Position numbers and translations under genes: made by a program | Assembly (NCBI GenBank): GCA_022701365.1 | Contig: JAKUHH010000230.1 | Location: forward strand, 124,001 to 188,000 | Length of the DNA: 64,000 bases | Source of the DNA: Mycocentrospora acerina | Lineage: Eukaryota; Ascomycota; Dothideomycetes; Pleosporales | Direction: 5' to 3' | Shown: piece by piece, positions 34,367 through 45,365 of the stretch | Numbering within the stretch: position 1 is the first letter of the stretch | Layout of the letters: each line of letters begins with the position of its first letter | Notes under the pieces: model-generated | Database searches by the model: none | What the model saw: the letters and a program-made list of their open reading frames with translations, nothing else | Told to the model about the DNA's origin: nothing

Positions 34367-35766
34367 CCTGCGTACTGGCCGACGAATTTTTACGATACTC
34401 ATCCACTTCACGGCGAACTGGACGTACGGCGTTTTCATGATTGCTGCATCGGGATTCCACAGCATCGGCGTTTTAATCATCTGTCCCATTTTCACCTGCG
34501 GCGTTTAAGCGAATTACCATTTGGCTCTGTTTGCATTCTGCTTGGATTTTTTGGACGGAGCAACCGATTTGACTGCATTTAGCCAGTCTTGATTGTTATA
34601 GGTGCTCCGATCCCGTTTCCACTTGCATTCAATACCCTACGATTGACCTTATTTAAGAGGGCCTACTGGATACCCATCTTGTTTCATTCAGCGTTGTTAC
34701 AGCACTAGGCCGCTGCTTCGCGGGCTACCATAATTTCTTTTGTTTGCTTTTTTTTATCCTCATTCGGATCTTTCCAAGGCTCTGCAGAGCTTGCAAAAGT
34801 GCTACCAGATGTTCCCTGAACAATCTAAGACTCATCACGAAACCAGATACAACATAGGTCTACGCACCTCTTCGCATCATCACCTCTACGGCATTTCCTA
34901 TCTCTCCAAACTACTTCGATTCACACTCGGTATTCGTCATCTCCGCAGGTGGAATGGTTCATTTGCCGCCGGGATTCAACTTCACTTCTTCCATCACATT
35001 GTTTGTTTCCTTGCTACTACTGAGCTGGGGTTCTTTGATCAATTCTGCTTCGGGTTTCCAATTTTTTTGATTGCGTACTTTCTTTACTTTCTCGTTACCG
35101 TTTCCCAATGGGGCTGGGTGCGTACAAGCTGCATGCAGTTGTAAGGATCGGCTTTGTGATAGTCGCTGCCCACCACCAGAAGGAAACAACGGGAAAGTAG
35201 AGTACCTCATCTTAGTCCAGCCAAAGAACGATGATAGCATGAAGAGTCCACATTTAGTTTCTAGCTTGTTAGAGAAATGCATAAATATCTTCAAAGTACC
35301 AGTTTTCTGCCGTGACAACGTTCTGACCATCGCGGTCGAAAACACGTGAAGTAATGTTCGAACTGACTCGCAAGACGCTGCCACAGACAGCCTTCAAACC
35401 AACGAAGCGGGCTCCCTTGACAAAGTATCATGTCTGAATCTTGTCAGATTGCCTTTGACGCGACGCGATATGACGCGCTAACGGCCGCGTCGGATCGTCC
35501 CCCATGTGCCCCGCCCCACTATGGTCCTGCATCCTGCACGCCAGACACGTCCTTGCATATATGCGTCGAAACGTCGAAACGACAAACTTTCCCCCTTGAC
35601 GACTCAGCTCGAAACAAGCCAGAACTTTAGTATTTTTATCAGGACAATTCGATTCTCTATCCTATTTTCGCACCTACGCTCGCTCGGTTGCGGGTCTGAA
35701 TTCTGCCATCCGCCTGCGGGGATTTCCCAGTGTCCGTTTTTTTTTAAGGAATCCCTCGCCGTGACA
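34367..35766. other. Intergenic: CDC25 3' flank and SLD5 promoter
   Basis: About 1.4 kb with only shadow frames. The last 320 bp contain three MCB-like sites (listed separately) and a T/A-rich leader. I see no RNA gene. Confidence 0.5.
35458..35478. promoter_or_regulatory. Cluster of three MCB-like sites upstream of SLD5
   Basis: ACGCGA at 35458-35463, ACGCGA at 35463-35468 (sharing one base) and ACGCGC at 35473-35478, about 290-310 bp before the SLD5 ATG. ACGCGN is the MBF core in yeasts, where replication genes carry it. The spacing and gene type support a role, which is inferred. Confidence 0.5.
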
Positions 35767-36583
35767 ATGGATATCGATGACCTGCTTGCTGAGGTCGCGG
35801 TTGATGGGACGCCACAGGAGACGCGTGATCTGCAAGAGTTGACGAGATGTTGGGTGGCGGAGCGGGTGGCGCCGGAGATTTTGTCGTGGCCAAGTGAACT
35901 TATGGAGAGGGTGTTGGAGAGGATCCGGAGGCAGGTACGGATATCTGGGGGAGAGAGTAGTCATTATTTGGGGAAAGAAGACTGTAGGGAATGGGTGTGC
36001 TAATGTCGTAGGCAGATTGAACTCGTTGAAGAACAAACAGGGAATATGGATCCAAAGACGAATTTCAAGTTGATCATTATCCAGACAGAGGTGGAGAGGT
36101 TCAAGTTTCTTGTGAGAAGTTTTTTGAGGGCAAGGATAAAGAAGGTGTGTTGTACATTTGATTCCATGCCAGTTTTACTGGTCAAAGAGCACGCTGATAG
36201 AAGTTTGTCAGATTGACGCCCATCCTCTCCATATTCTTGGCCTCCAAACCGCCTCCCTTGACACTTTCCAACCCCTGCTATCGCCCTCTGAGCATCAGTA
36301 TCTCACCTCCCACCAATCCCTTCTCTCGACGCACTACTCGGCCTCCTTTCTAAGCCAATTCCCAGCCTCACTACAACGGTTGGATGATACGACCGGAGGC
36401 ATCAGCATGGTGGACAAGCCAGACGAAGACAAGGCGGTCTTTGTAAGGGTACTGAGAGATGTAGGAGAAATCTGGGTTGATGGAACGGACAGGAGATTTC
36501 AAATGAAGAGAGGGGATGTTTGGGTTGTCAGATGGAGTGCAGTCAGACAGTGGGTGGGAACGGGAGATTGTGAGTTGATCTAG
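35767..36583 (+). CDS. SLD5: GINS complex subunit Sld5
   Basis: Three exons: 35767-35934, 36016-36144 and 36212-36583, 222 residues, both introns in phase 0 (81 and 67 nt). The product begins MDIDDLLAEVAVDGTP and has the Sld5 signature helices (WVAERVAPEILSWPSELMER; IIIQTEVERFKFLVRSFLR) and the small beta-rich B domain at the C-terminus (VFVRVLRDVGEIWVDGTDRR; MKRGDVWVVRWSAVRQWV). Sld5 joins Psf1, Psf2 and Psf3 in GINS, which with Cdc45 and Mcm2-7 forms the CMG replicative helicase. The length fits the family. MCB-like sites upstream point to G1/S expression. Confidence 0.95.
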
Positions 36584-37545
36584 GGATCGGTGGGAATTCG
36601 TTCAACGATTAGGTTCAGGGTACCCAAGGACATTAAAGAGAAGGAGAAGCGAGAAACATGTGGTCTTGTCGCATCACGTCGGGGGGGGGGGAATGCTAGT
36701 ACACCCAACACCACGATATCGCAAACCTGACGATTGCTTTGTTGTGTCAACACAACTCAGTAGCTCAATAGCACAAACACACAGACTTACAAACACCCAA
36801 AGAGATCAAAATACAAACACAGACACAAACACAAATTTTCCTTTCCTTTTACCATCAACCCCCCATCCCAATTCACTCTCAAGATCTACTTCCCTCAAAC
36901 AAAACAACACCGATCTACACTCCCTCAAAATCCCGCAACATCTTCAAACCAGTTTCACAGAAGTAGCGGTGAGTGCAACAGTTATACACCATCACACAAG
37001 AACACACTAAAACCCCAAGTTTATACTTTTTTTCAAAGACTTCCAATGTAGTACGAACAACACCTACCCCAACGAAATTCTCTTCACGAAAGCGAAAAAA
37101 AAGTCACGAGTTTAGCACAAGATAGGAAGAAAAGGATTGTTTCTTTTTGTGGGTAAATCCTGTACGAAAAGGCGGTCCCTTCGTGTTCTGCAAACACCCC
37201 GTTTGAACTGGCCTGTGCAGAGTTTGTCGATGCGATCAGCGGGAGGGGATACGAGTGACGTGCCGTATTCTCCGCGGAGGACGAACGTGTCATGCAAGAG
37301 AGGGAGAGACAGAGGGAGAGCGAGCGTTATTGATGTGCAAAGTAAGATGTTTTTTTGTTTTGATGTAATACATTACTTCCATTGTATTATAAAGAAGAAG
37401 AAGAAATACTGGTGGTGGGTATTGAAAGGAAAGGAATACAAAAAAATACAGTACAAAATCTCTCATCTTTCTTCCCGCTTGGTGCTTGGGAAGTTGCTGC
37501 GAATATTGCGGTGGAGAAATGCTGTGGTTGACGAGGGATCGTTTT
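36584..37545. other. Intergenic with CA-rich, leader-like stretch but no gene
   Basis: From 36760 to 37010 the plus strand is strongly A/C-rich (CACAAACAC-type, then CCTCAAAC-type), the usual look of a fungal promoter and leader, and it holds a GTGAGT at 36970. No reading frame follows it on the plus strand. A 9-G run lies at about 36681-36689. Confidence 0.5.
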
Positions 37546-39960
37546 TTATACACCGGAATCTTCCTGCAGCTTTCCTATCCCTTGGTAGGCGTCCCAGGCG
37601 TTGCAGGTGGATTGGAGTTCGTTGACGTCGAGCAGCGCGGCGATTTCGCTCTCGCGCTCAATGAACTGCAGTGCAAGACCCTCGGAGACGTGCCAGCCAA
37701 TGTGGCAGTGCATCTATAGCATTCGAGTCAGCATTGCTTTTTTTTGTGAATTTGTGTGTGTGTTGGAGATTGGGACAGCATACCAGCCATGCACCTGGAT
37801 TGTCAGTCAAGAATGCAATGACGAGATACCCGCCCGCCGGCAGCGTTGCTACGTCTCTCCGCGGTGGGTTATTCAAATTCAGTGGTATGGAAGCATTCCA
37901 TGTTGCGCTCTCGGCCTGAGCTAGAATGTAAAAATCGTGACCGTGGAGATGGATAGGATGCTGGACCGGAATCTGTGTATCGATGACCCAGTATACCCAC
38001 TCGTTTGCTGTGGGCAGTGAGTACACATTTTCGTTCTTCTCCCATGATGCGTTGCCCTCTGCAATTTGAAGCAACGACGGCATCTCCCACTCGACACGCA
38101 TGCTTGAGAGTGCAACATTCCAGAGGAAAAGCCCGGCGTTGTCTTTGGCGAGACCGACCCCGAGCTTGGGGTCTTTTCGGATGGGGTTGACTACTCTATG
38201 GGGGACATGGGGAATCAGAGAGCTATGGGGGACATCCAAGCAGGAGTCAATTTTGTTAGCGGGCCACGAGGTGGATGTAGGGTCTATAGTAGAGCCAGAG
38301 GAGGTGTAGCGGATGATGGCCCGGATATCGTCTGGACTGGCATTATTGGAGCATGATGACTGGGGGATCGCGCGGAGCCAGTAATTCGATGGAGCCTGGG
38401 TTGCTTCGATGATCACGTCGTAACGTTGGCCTGGGAAAGAGAGTTAGCATTTCTCTCTGTCTAGAGTGGAAGATGAAGCTAGGGAGAAACTTACCCATGT
38501 TTATACTCAAGACGTCAATCTCAAATGGTTTCACAGGAACAAAGTCCATCGCAATGACTGTCATCTTGTGCCCATCAAGCGAAACCTTGAAGAGAGAATC
38601 AATAGCCGCATTGATGAATCGCATCCTGTACTTCTTTCCTGCCTCGATTTCCATGTTGCACCGCTCACCAGAGCCGTTGAATGTGCCTTTGCCATTAATA
38701 AGGCCGGTATCTAGTTTTGGCGGGCCAATTGCTGCTGCGCTGTGTGCCAGGGCGTCGGCGGTTTGGTGGCTCCAGTCTACTAGTATGATAGGCTCGAGCT
38801 CTTCGTCGTAGTTGGCTGTTGCAGGGCCGTGGATCACGAGCGGACCGAAAACGCCTTCCCAAGCTTGTAGTGCGATATGGGAGTGATACCAAGACGTTCC
38901 ATATTGGGTAGCACGCCAAGTATAGGTATGCGTAGACCCAGGCTGGGTTATAGTCAGTAAAAGAGTATTTGATCGTTCTAGAATATGACTTACAGCATCT
39001 GGGCATTGAATAACAGCAGGTACTCCATCATGTTGAACTGTGTAATTTTGTCTTAACCCATGCCAGTGCATTGTTGTACCATTAGTTGTTAGACTGTTCT
39101 TGACATGAATCTTGACAGTATCTCCCTTGATGTGAATTAGAAGACTTCAGTGACATAATCGAGGAGTTGACATACCCAATTGGCTTCGATAAGCGGGCCA
39201 GGTATGGAATTATTGACACCAAGCACGACACGCTCGTACCCATCAGGTGACATTGTCATGTTGGTGATTTCGAGCCAGTACTGGTTAGAGTTAGACTGGC
39301 TGGAATAAAAAGTTGAACAGTGCTGATTCTATAGGATTCAAGTTTCTTCGATCACTCGCATTACAAATTGTCATGTGTAACCATTGGGCGTTTAAATGAA
39401 CGTACCTCTTTTGTAACACCAGTATTGGGTGCTTCATCATACCAATCTGTGTCGATACTGTAATCGCACCATTTCGATCGATCATCCGCTGTATTTCCAG
39501 CACAAGCGTGGGCAGGAGTTGAGTCGGCAGTAGCTGAAGGACGAACCGACGATACTGTTCCAGTAGCGGTAGATTTTGAGTTGACATATCCCGAGTAACG
39601 GGCTGTTGATTTCGATTCAATTCTGGATGTTGGTGTGTATCCAGCAATGGATGAGTTGTGATACGCTGAAGGAATGACCGAAGTCAGATAGCCAGCTGCA
39701 GTAGCTCGTGCAGAGCTTGTGGAAAGTGACTTGACAGCTTCTGAGTAGCTGCTTGGTGATGAGGACTTGGTCAGAGTAATTTTGGTAGAGTTGGTAGCCA
39801 GCGATTGGACAACCCCTGAATAACTGGTTATTGATGAGGAAGTGGTGTGATCATTTCCGTAAACGGGGTAAACATCGTGTGAGTCGTCATTATATGTGTC
39901 GCCGGCTGGTCTGGCGGTAACTACGGCTGCTATGAAAGCGAGCGTGTAGAAAATCTTCAT
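37546..39960 (-). CDS. Laccase-type multicopper oxidase with Ser/Thr-rich N-terminal region
   Basis: Six exons on the minus strand: 39960-39406, 39280-39176, 39125-38994, 38942-38495, 38430-37784 and 37713-37546, 684 residues. A signal peptide is visible (MKIFYTLAFIAAVVTARPAG). All four copper motifs are present: HWHG (about 240), WYHSH (about 282-286), HPIHLHGHDF (about 570-580) and HCHIGWHVSEGLALQ (about 631-645), with Leu at the axial position of the type 1 copper. The enzyme should be secreted and oxidise phenols with reduction of oxygen to water. Unusual is residues 20-165: a Ser/Thr-rich stretch with three SYSGVVQSL-like repeats before the short Cys region DDRSKWCDYSIDTDWYDE and the first cupredoxin domain. 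The most distant Met (39987) is not preferred because the signal peptide begins at 39960. Confidence 0.92.
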
Positions 39961-41793
39961 GATGAAGTTTGTCAACAGGTATATCACAGAACAAATAGCG
40001 TATTAGTGCCCCGAAAAGAAGCTTGACGCAAACAAAGACAAAAAGCGAGAGTGATGAGAGATATCCCAAGAAGCTTCCACAGGCAGTCTTTATGAGATGT
40101 CTGCCCAAGACGATGTGCTCGTACCATGCAGCATGAATTCGATAAACTCAGAATCTAAAGTCTCACTATCATCCACTTTCGCTGGCCGTATCTTCACATT
40201 TTGCTCTGTACGTAAGCACTTACACTATGCAACCATGAGGTTGCAAAAAAGAGGCGCTCTTGGCGTCAAACACTATCAATAGTAGCCTGCGGTAAGGCAG
40301 AGTGTCAAAGTATCGTTTTAGGGCGACAAGCTATGCTCCAAGAGAATACCCGCATGCTCGACGTCAACAAGGCGTCCTCCCCTGCATCGTCTCAGCCCAT
40401 AAAGCGGGACAGGACAAGGAGATTTTCAGCGCCACCTCTCGTAAGAGATTGTATCTACACCGATTTTGTTCAGGCGAATGCATTTTAGCCAAGGCTCGCA
40501 GCGAGTCACGGGGGTAAGAAAGCGAGGGCCTTAAGTCGGAGTACATTAGTAGCGTGGATGCAGCATGCTGTTTTTAGATTACCAAGACAACTTATGGGTC
40601 TTCTATGACAGCAACATGAAAATATTCCACGTAGAATTTGTTCCAATACAGGTCGTGTGCCTGACTTTTCTTTAGGATGTGGAGATTCGGTATCTCGGTA
40701 TCATAACACTCTTCACATCTGACAAGATGATAAGGATATCCCCTTAGCTATGGCAGTCAGACTTATGTCGTCACTTCAATGAGCTGTGGCTTGTGTCGAA
40801 CCGTATCGGGAATTGACTGGTACTTGGGAAGAAGCTCTCGGTACTCGGATGTCGGCAGCCTCTGATGTACGAGTAGTCTCCAAGGCGACTATGATGCGCG
40901 TATAAGCGTCCCTCTGCAGACTCGCTAGAATTGCATATGCCTGCGAGCCTTGTTGTCCGAAAAAAGATACGAGGCCCCCCACTCCGGTGAGAAACTGTGG
41001 TCGTGCCACGATTCCTGAAGCTACCGGGATCGACCGGATCCACCCCGATGGAAAATAGAAACTCGATAGTCGTCTACTTGATGGAGACTTTCGCCTATTG
41101 AAGCCTACATAGGTTTGGTATCCGCGTAGGGAGCTTGCATGTCACTGCTAGCGATGCTTGAAGAGATCTCAGCAGATAAGGTGGCCTGAGAAGATGGGGT
41201 TGCAGTTCGCTTGCGTGGATCGGTAGATCCACTAGACGGTATTAAGCATCAACCATGGCTACATGGCATTGCTTACGTTTTCTGGTCAAACTCAGCGTCG
41301 TTGGCCGTAAGCCTCCCAAGCTGGTTTCACGACCTCTAGGATACTTCGTTTTCTAGGCTAAGAACTCTTCTTTGGCAAAGCTTTGAGAATCGTACCGCAA
41401 GTTCCTCCTCTGCTCTCACCCGACAGCCTCAACCGGCAGTGGCGGTGGAGGGCGTTGCCTTCGCTAATGCAGGAACGAAGCTTGTCGCCTTCGCGTGCTC
41501 AAACATATCTAGGTCCACGTGAAAGATCCCATGCAATTTCTTTCCCTTGTCAGTACGAATACACCCGCTCTCTATACCATCTTGAGATTAGGTGGTATCA
41601 CGACGCTCCTGACTCTGTACCGCGTCCCAAGGTAGCATTACGACGCTCTCTGAGGTCTAACGGCGCCATCATGATAAACTTATTAGGCTGGTCTTGAGAT
41701 GTACATATTCGTGAGCATGTACGAGATTACACGTCGTACAGATACTCCTGAATCACCAAACTTTCGCGCCTGATATTTTGTCTCTTCTTGAAC
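39961..41793. other. Intergenic, 1.8 kb, with a possible gene remnant on the minus strand
   Basis: This holds the divergent promoters of the laccase and the small secreted-protein gene. A minus-strand frame (40776 to about 41076) reads like protein (IVARPQFLTGVGGLVSFFGQ; LASLQRDAYTRIIVALETT) but has no clear start or family. No other feature is seen. Confidence 0.45.
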
Positions 41794-42473
41794 ATGCAAT
41801 TCCAAATTCCGTCTTTCATCGGCATTTTTGCTTGTATCAACGGACTCAGCTCTGCTGGGGAAGACTTCCAACTGTATGCATATGGAACCGGCCTCCAGAC
41901 AGGTCTAAGGCTGTTCTATGGTGATGGTGAGTTACTCTTGTCTGCACGTTATCGATATTCTTACACTCTCCAAGGCTTAGCTTACGTTGGCTTGAAAACG
42001 CCTTCTTTTGCCATGCAAGCAACGAACATTACTCGTGAGTTGAGAAATCTCACGTAATGCTTACAATCTTACAATCATAGTGTCTCTCAAAGATACGAAG
42101 CTCATCATTTCTTCCGGCAACGTATCCTCTCAGCCATTCATGTACATTGGGGCCGACACAGACAGCGATGACCTGAAAACCGTAGGATTTACCACAAACG
42201 AAGTAGGCCTCCTAGCAGGCGCTGTTGCGTCCGGGTTCGACTTGTTCGGAGGAGGTGTATATAACGACCAAAATACGGGTGCACTTCTCATGAACTTTGT
42301 TGCAACGCCGACAATGGAGAAGGAAGTTTATTGGTAAGTCGATGTGAATCTACAAGAAGTCCTCTTGACTAATGCATAATAGCGTGAAATGGAACAACGC
42401 GAGTACCAAGCCCTCGGGGACCAACGTGCCAATATCTCTGAGGACAGAGGCACCTGTTATACTCCAGGGTTGA
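41794..42473 (+). CDS. Small predicted secreted protein, family unknown
   Basis: Four exons: 41794-41926, 41975-42034, 42081-42333 and 42383-42473, 178 residues, with introns of 48, 46 and 49 nt and consistent phases (1, 1, 2). The N-terminus MQFQIPSFIGIFACINGLSS looks like a signal peptide with cleavage near SSAGED. The mature part is acidic/neutral, rich in Gly and Leu (FQLYAYGTGLQTGLRLFYGD; FMYIGADTDSDDLKTVGFTT; VASGFDLFGGGVYNDQ) and has only one Cys (CVKWNN). Three potential N-glycosylation sites are seen (NIT, NVS, NAS). I recognise no domain. Small secreted proteins of plant-associated fungi often look like this, but low Cys argues against a typical apoplastic effector. A laccase lies divergently upstream. 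Confidence 0.72.
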
Positions 42474-42696
42474 AGGGTTTATAAACACTGCAAGACATAG
42501 AAGGCTGTTGAGAGCAGTATGGAAAATGGTATATATATGAAGATGATGACTGATCGCGGGGACCTATCCCAACGCAGCGACAGCCTCGGCCCTTACTCAA
42601 ATATCCGCAACCATCCGTCATCAACTATCTGACACTCCTCACAACACCCAGTTTAACAATTCACAATCTTCACAAAAAACCCTCCATACACAAACA

Positions 42697-43363
42697 ATGG
42701 CCCTCCAAGCAAAATACCCCCTGCTCCTCGCATCCGCTGTAGCGAACGCCGTTCTCGCTATAGGCCACACGGTATGCCATCCCCTTTTCAAACCCAACCC
42801 AACTCAACACAGTAGTCTCTGTAATGGAGATCAATAAATAATCTGGTGTTTATTTACTTACCATTTTACTCTTCTTCAGACGAAAGGCCTAGATCAATTC
42901 AAGCATCCTTCGATAAGCACACTTCCCGCTAAGTTGCGAAGCGCGGTGCAGGCAGGATGGTGCGTCGACTTTTCTCTTCTTCTTTCCTCTTTCTGCTTTA
43001 CATATCACTATTACTGGTGATGGGCTAGCCTGCGAAGTGAACATATGCTGATGAGAATAGGTACGAGGGAAGTGTATTCTTCGCTATGTTAAGTAAGTTG
43101 ATTTGTTCTTCTCTCAATTTACTACTGTTAAATATGTTGTGGGGTGAGAAGGTGTGCTGATTGTGATAGGTCTTTTGAACTACAAGTGGGCGCAGGCCGG
43201 ACTTGTGGACGTTTATGACAAGAGCATCGCTGCGCTGCTTGTCAGCCTACTTTTTGGCGCGAGTGTGACTTACGTCCGCGTCGGCGATGTACCTTCGGCG
43301 GGGTTGTTGTTTGCAGTGGGTATTTTGCAGAGCCTGGGCGTCAAGAGTGGAGCGTCGTTATGA
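42697..43363 (+). CDS. Small integral membrane protein, hypothetical
   Basis: Four exons: 42697-42771, 42880-42959, 43061-43092 and 43170-43363, 126 residues, introns of 108, 101 and 77 nt. The third exon is only 32 nt (YEGSVFFAML) and is needed to keep phase. Hydrophobic stretches are LLLASAVANAVLAIG (about 9-23), GSVFFAMLSLLNY, SIAALLVSLLFGASVTYV and AGLLFAVGILQSLGV, giving three or four membrane helices. The conserved-looking loop GHTTKGLDQFKHPSISTLP lies between the first two. I recognise no named family. The multi-exon structure with clean splice signals makes chance unlikely. Confidence 0.72.
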
Positions 43364-43800
43364 TTGTGATAAGGTGAGATGCGGAATATAGGATTTAGAC
43401 GCGCCAACACCACTTGTGTACTTGAAATTTGTTAGCAAGTAAGAGATGGCTAATAATTAGGTGTGTAAATGTCAATTAAACCAAACTTCCATTGATCATT
43501 TGCAGGCATTACAAGAGTAGAGTACAACACTTTTTCGCTGAAGCCTTGTGATGAGGACATATTATTGAATTAGTAGCTGTAGAAACTATAGGCAGTATAC
43601 TGTCAGAATGTTGCTGGAGTGCCATCTCCCCATTGTAAAGTAAAATCATGAATCTATCATGGCCAAAATTCCAGAAAACAATACCCAAAACTGTCAGCGT
43701 CATAACAGTCACCATTGATGCCAGCTAGACAACAAACCATAAACGCCCCAAGAGCCGAGCAAACAGCGAGGACATGAATCCAGAACTAAAGCAATTTCCT
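43364..43800. other. Convergent intergenic spacer
   Basis: AT-rich 3' flanks of the membrane-protein gene and the hypothetical gene on the other strand. Nothing else is seen. Confidence 0.5.
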
Positions 43801-44790
43801 CTAGTGGAAGACAACTCCCAGCTTGATCTCACCAGACTCCGCCACTTTCTCAATATCACCTCCCTCGATAATACCCTCGCTCCTAACAACCACTAGACTT
43901 GGGATGGTCACGGGCATGAGCCGTTTACCGCTACAGAGCATGCGCTGGAGACGGGCAGTGTAGTAATCCTCAACATTTTTGGTAGGGTCGGCGACATTCT
44001 CGTCCTTTGCCAACTGCTCAAGACGTCGGAGCGCACCGTCAACGTACTCTTCCACCTCTTCAGCCCAGTTAGTCCTCTCGGTTACACCAAATGTTTTGTC
44101 TGTATTAGAATCGTTTGCTGAATTCGCAGCATCACCATCATTGAGTGTCGTGCTCGATGTCGAGACGCGATCAGTATGCAATGAAGGCGCATTGGGCACC
44201 GTGGCAGTGGAGGAGAAAGATAGATACTCTTCGAGGCGTGGGTTCACCGTGGGAGAGCCTAGAGCGATGGGAACTAAGCCTTCTCGTACACGAGAAGAGA
44301 GTAGGGGGGTGAGGGACATACTTCCACATCCAGGATCAACCTTGCCCTTATCACCATCGCTCAGCACTTCGCTAGTGCAGTAGCAGCTTTCATCTTCCTC
44401 CGCAAGTAAATTTTCGACAGAGCGATTGCTGGAGGTGCGGTCCGAATCAAGATGGAACCTGCGATCTTCAAGCTTGACCTGGGCGAGTCTATCACCGAGT
44501 CCAAAGCTAATACCACGGCCACGAGCCTGAATACGGTACACGATGGAAGGAGCGGGTGAGAGTGCCTCAGGCGTATTGATTGGTGGAGAAGGGTACATGG
44601 CTTCATTGGCCGCCTCGTTGAGCTGGTCTTGGTTGTCGGTAAGTTGGTTGACTAAAGCCACATGATCAAAGGGCGGGTTGAAGTCGACAGATGTGCCTTC
44701 ATTAAACGGACTCGGATTGGGGACCGTAGGAGCGTCTGATGCTGAGAACTGAGAACCAGAAGATGTGACCTTGGTCACAGTGGAAGTCAT
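43801..44790 (-). CDS. Hypothetical fungal protein
   Basis: An uninterrupted frame of 329 codons. No domain is recognised. The first 90 residues are Ser/Thr/Pro-rich and probably disordered; a short conserved-looking block follows (VYRIQARGRGISFGLGDRLAQ), then an acidic middle with CYCTSE, and a C-terminal helical and strand-rich part (NWAEEVEEYVDGALRRLEQL; YYTARLQRMLCSGKRLMPVTI; EIKLGVVFH). The start MTSTVTKVTSS has no upstream competitor in frame close by. The leader region upstream to 45183 holds a GTAGGT donor-like site and may contain a 5'UTR intron. Confidence 0.62.
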   Translation of the reverse strand: MTSTVTKVTSSGSQFSASDAPTVPNPSPFNEGTSVDFNPPFDHVALVNQLTDNQDQLNEAANEAMYPSPPINTPEALSPAPSIVYRIQARGRGISFGLGDRLAQVKLEDRRFHLDSDRTSSNRSVENLLAEEDESCYCTSEVLSDGDKGKVDPGCGSMSLTPLLSSRVREGLVPIALGSPTVNPRLEEYLSFSSTATVPNAPSLHTDRVSTSSTTLNDGDAANSANDSNTDKTFGVTERTNWAEEVEEYVDGALRRLEQLAKDENVADPTKNVEDYYTARLQRMLCSGKRLMPVTIPSLVVVRSEGIIEGGDIEKVAESGEIKLGVVFH

Positions 44791-45365
44791 TTCTGAAGTT
44801 GGCGCGAAATAATTAGGTGTAGTTACAGGAGACTAGGCAGATACGAAGGAAAGACAACAAAGACGAGGCGCAGCAGCGACGAGGGGGGGAATTCAATTAC
44901 CTACTTGTTTGAAGTGAGATGTGTAGTAAGCTTTTTGTCGAGGGATTGGGTTGTGAAGTTGATGTATAGTCGCAGGCAGAAAAAGACTGTGAGCACACGC
45001 GTATGCGTACTGGCTGTTTGTGGGGAAGGCTTGTGGAGTGTGGAGGTTGGGGCGGAATTCGAGACTATATAAAGGGAAACTGCGGCTGGTGGTAGCCCGT
45101 AGAAGTGGAAGTGAAGGCCAGTAATCCGAAAAGATCGTGTGGCGGTTGGTCAGGAGCAAACGGATGGTGGGGCCAACTCGCATTCACATCGAGTGTGGAG
45201 CGAAGCAGTCAGTCGGTACACGAATGAGATATCATAGAAGTGATTTTGCCTATGAATTGCCAAAGCCAGGGATGGAGTAGGTTGCTATACTCTGGAAAGT
45301 TCCTACACACGATCCCTAGCTTATACCCCCGCCGAATGTGCAGCATTTTTTTTTGCAAGAAATGC
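44791..45365. other. Intergenic, promoter and leader of the hypothetical gene
   Basis: This contains the upstream region of the 43801-44790 gene and the 3' flank of the PQ-loop gene. Minus-strand frames here are short and have no domain. Confidence 0.5.
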
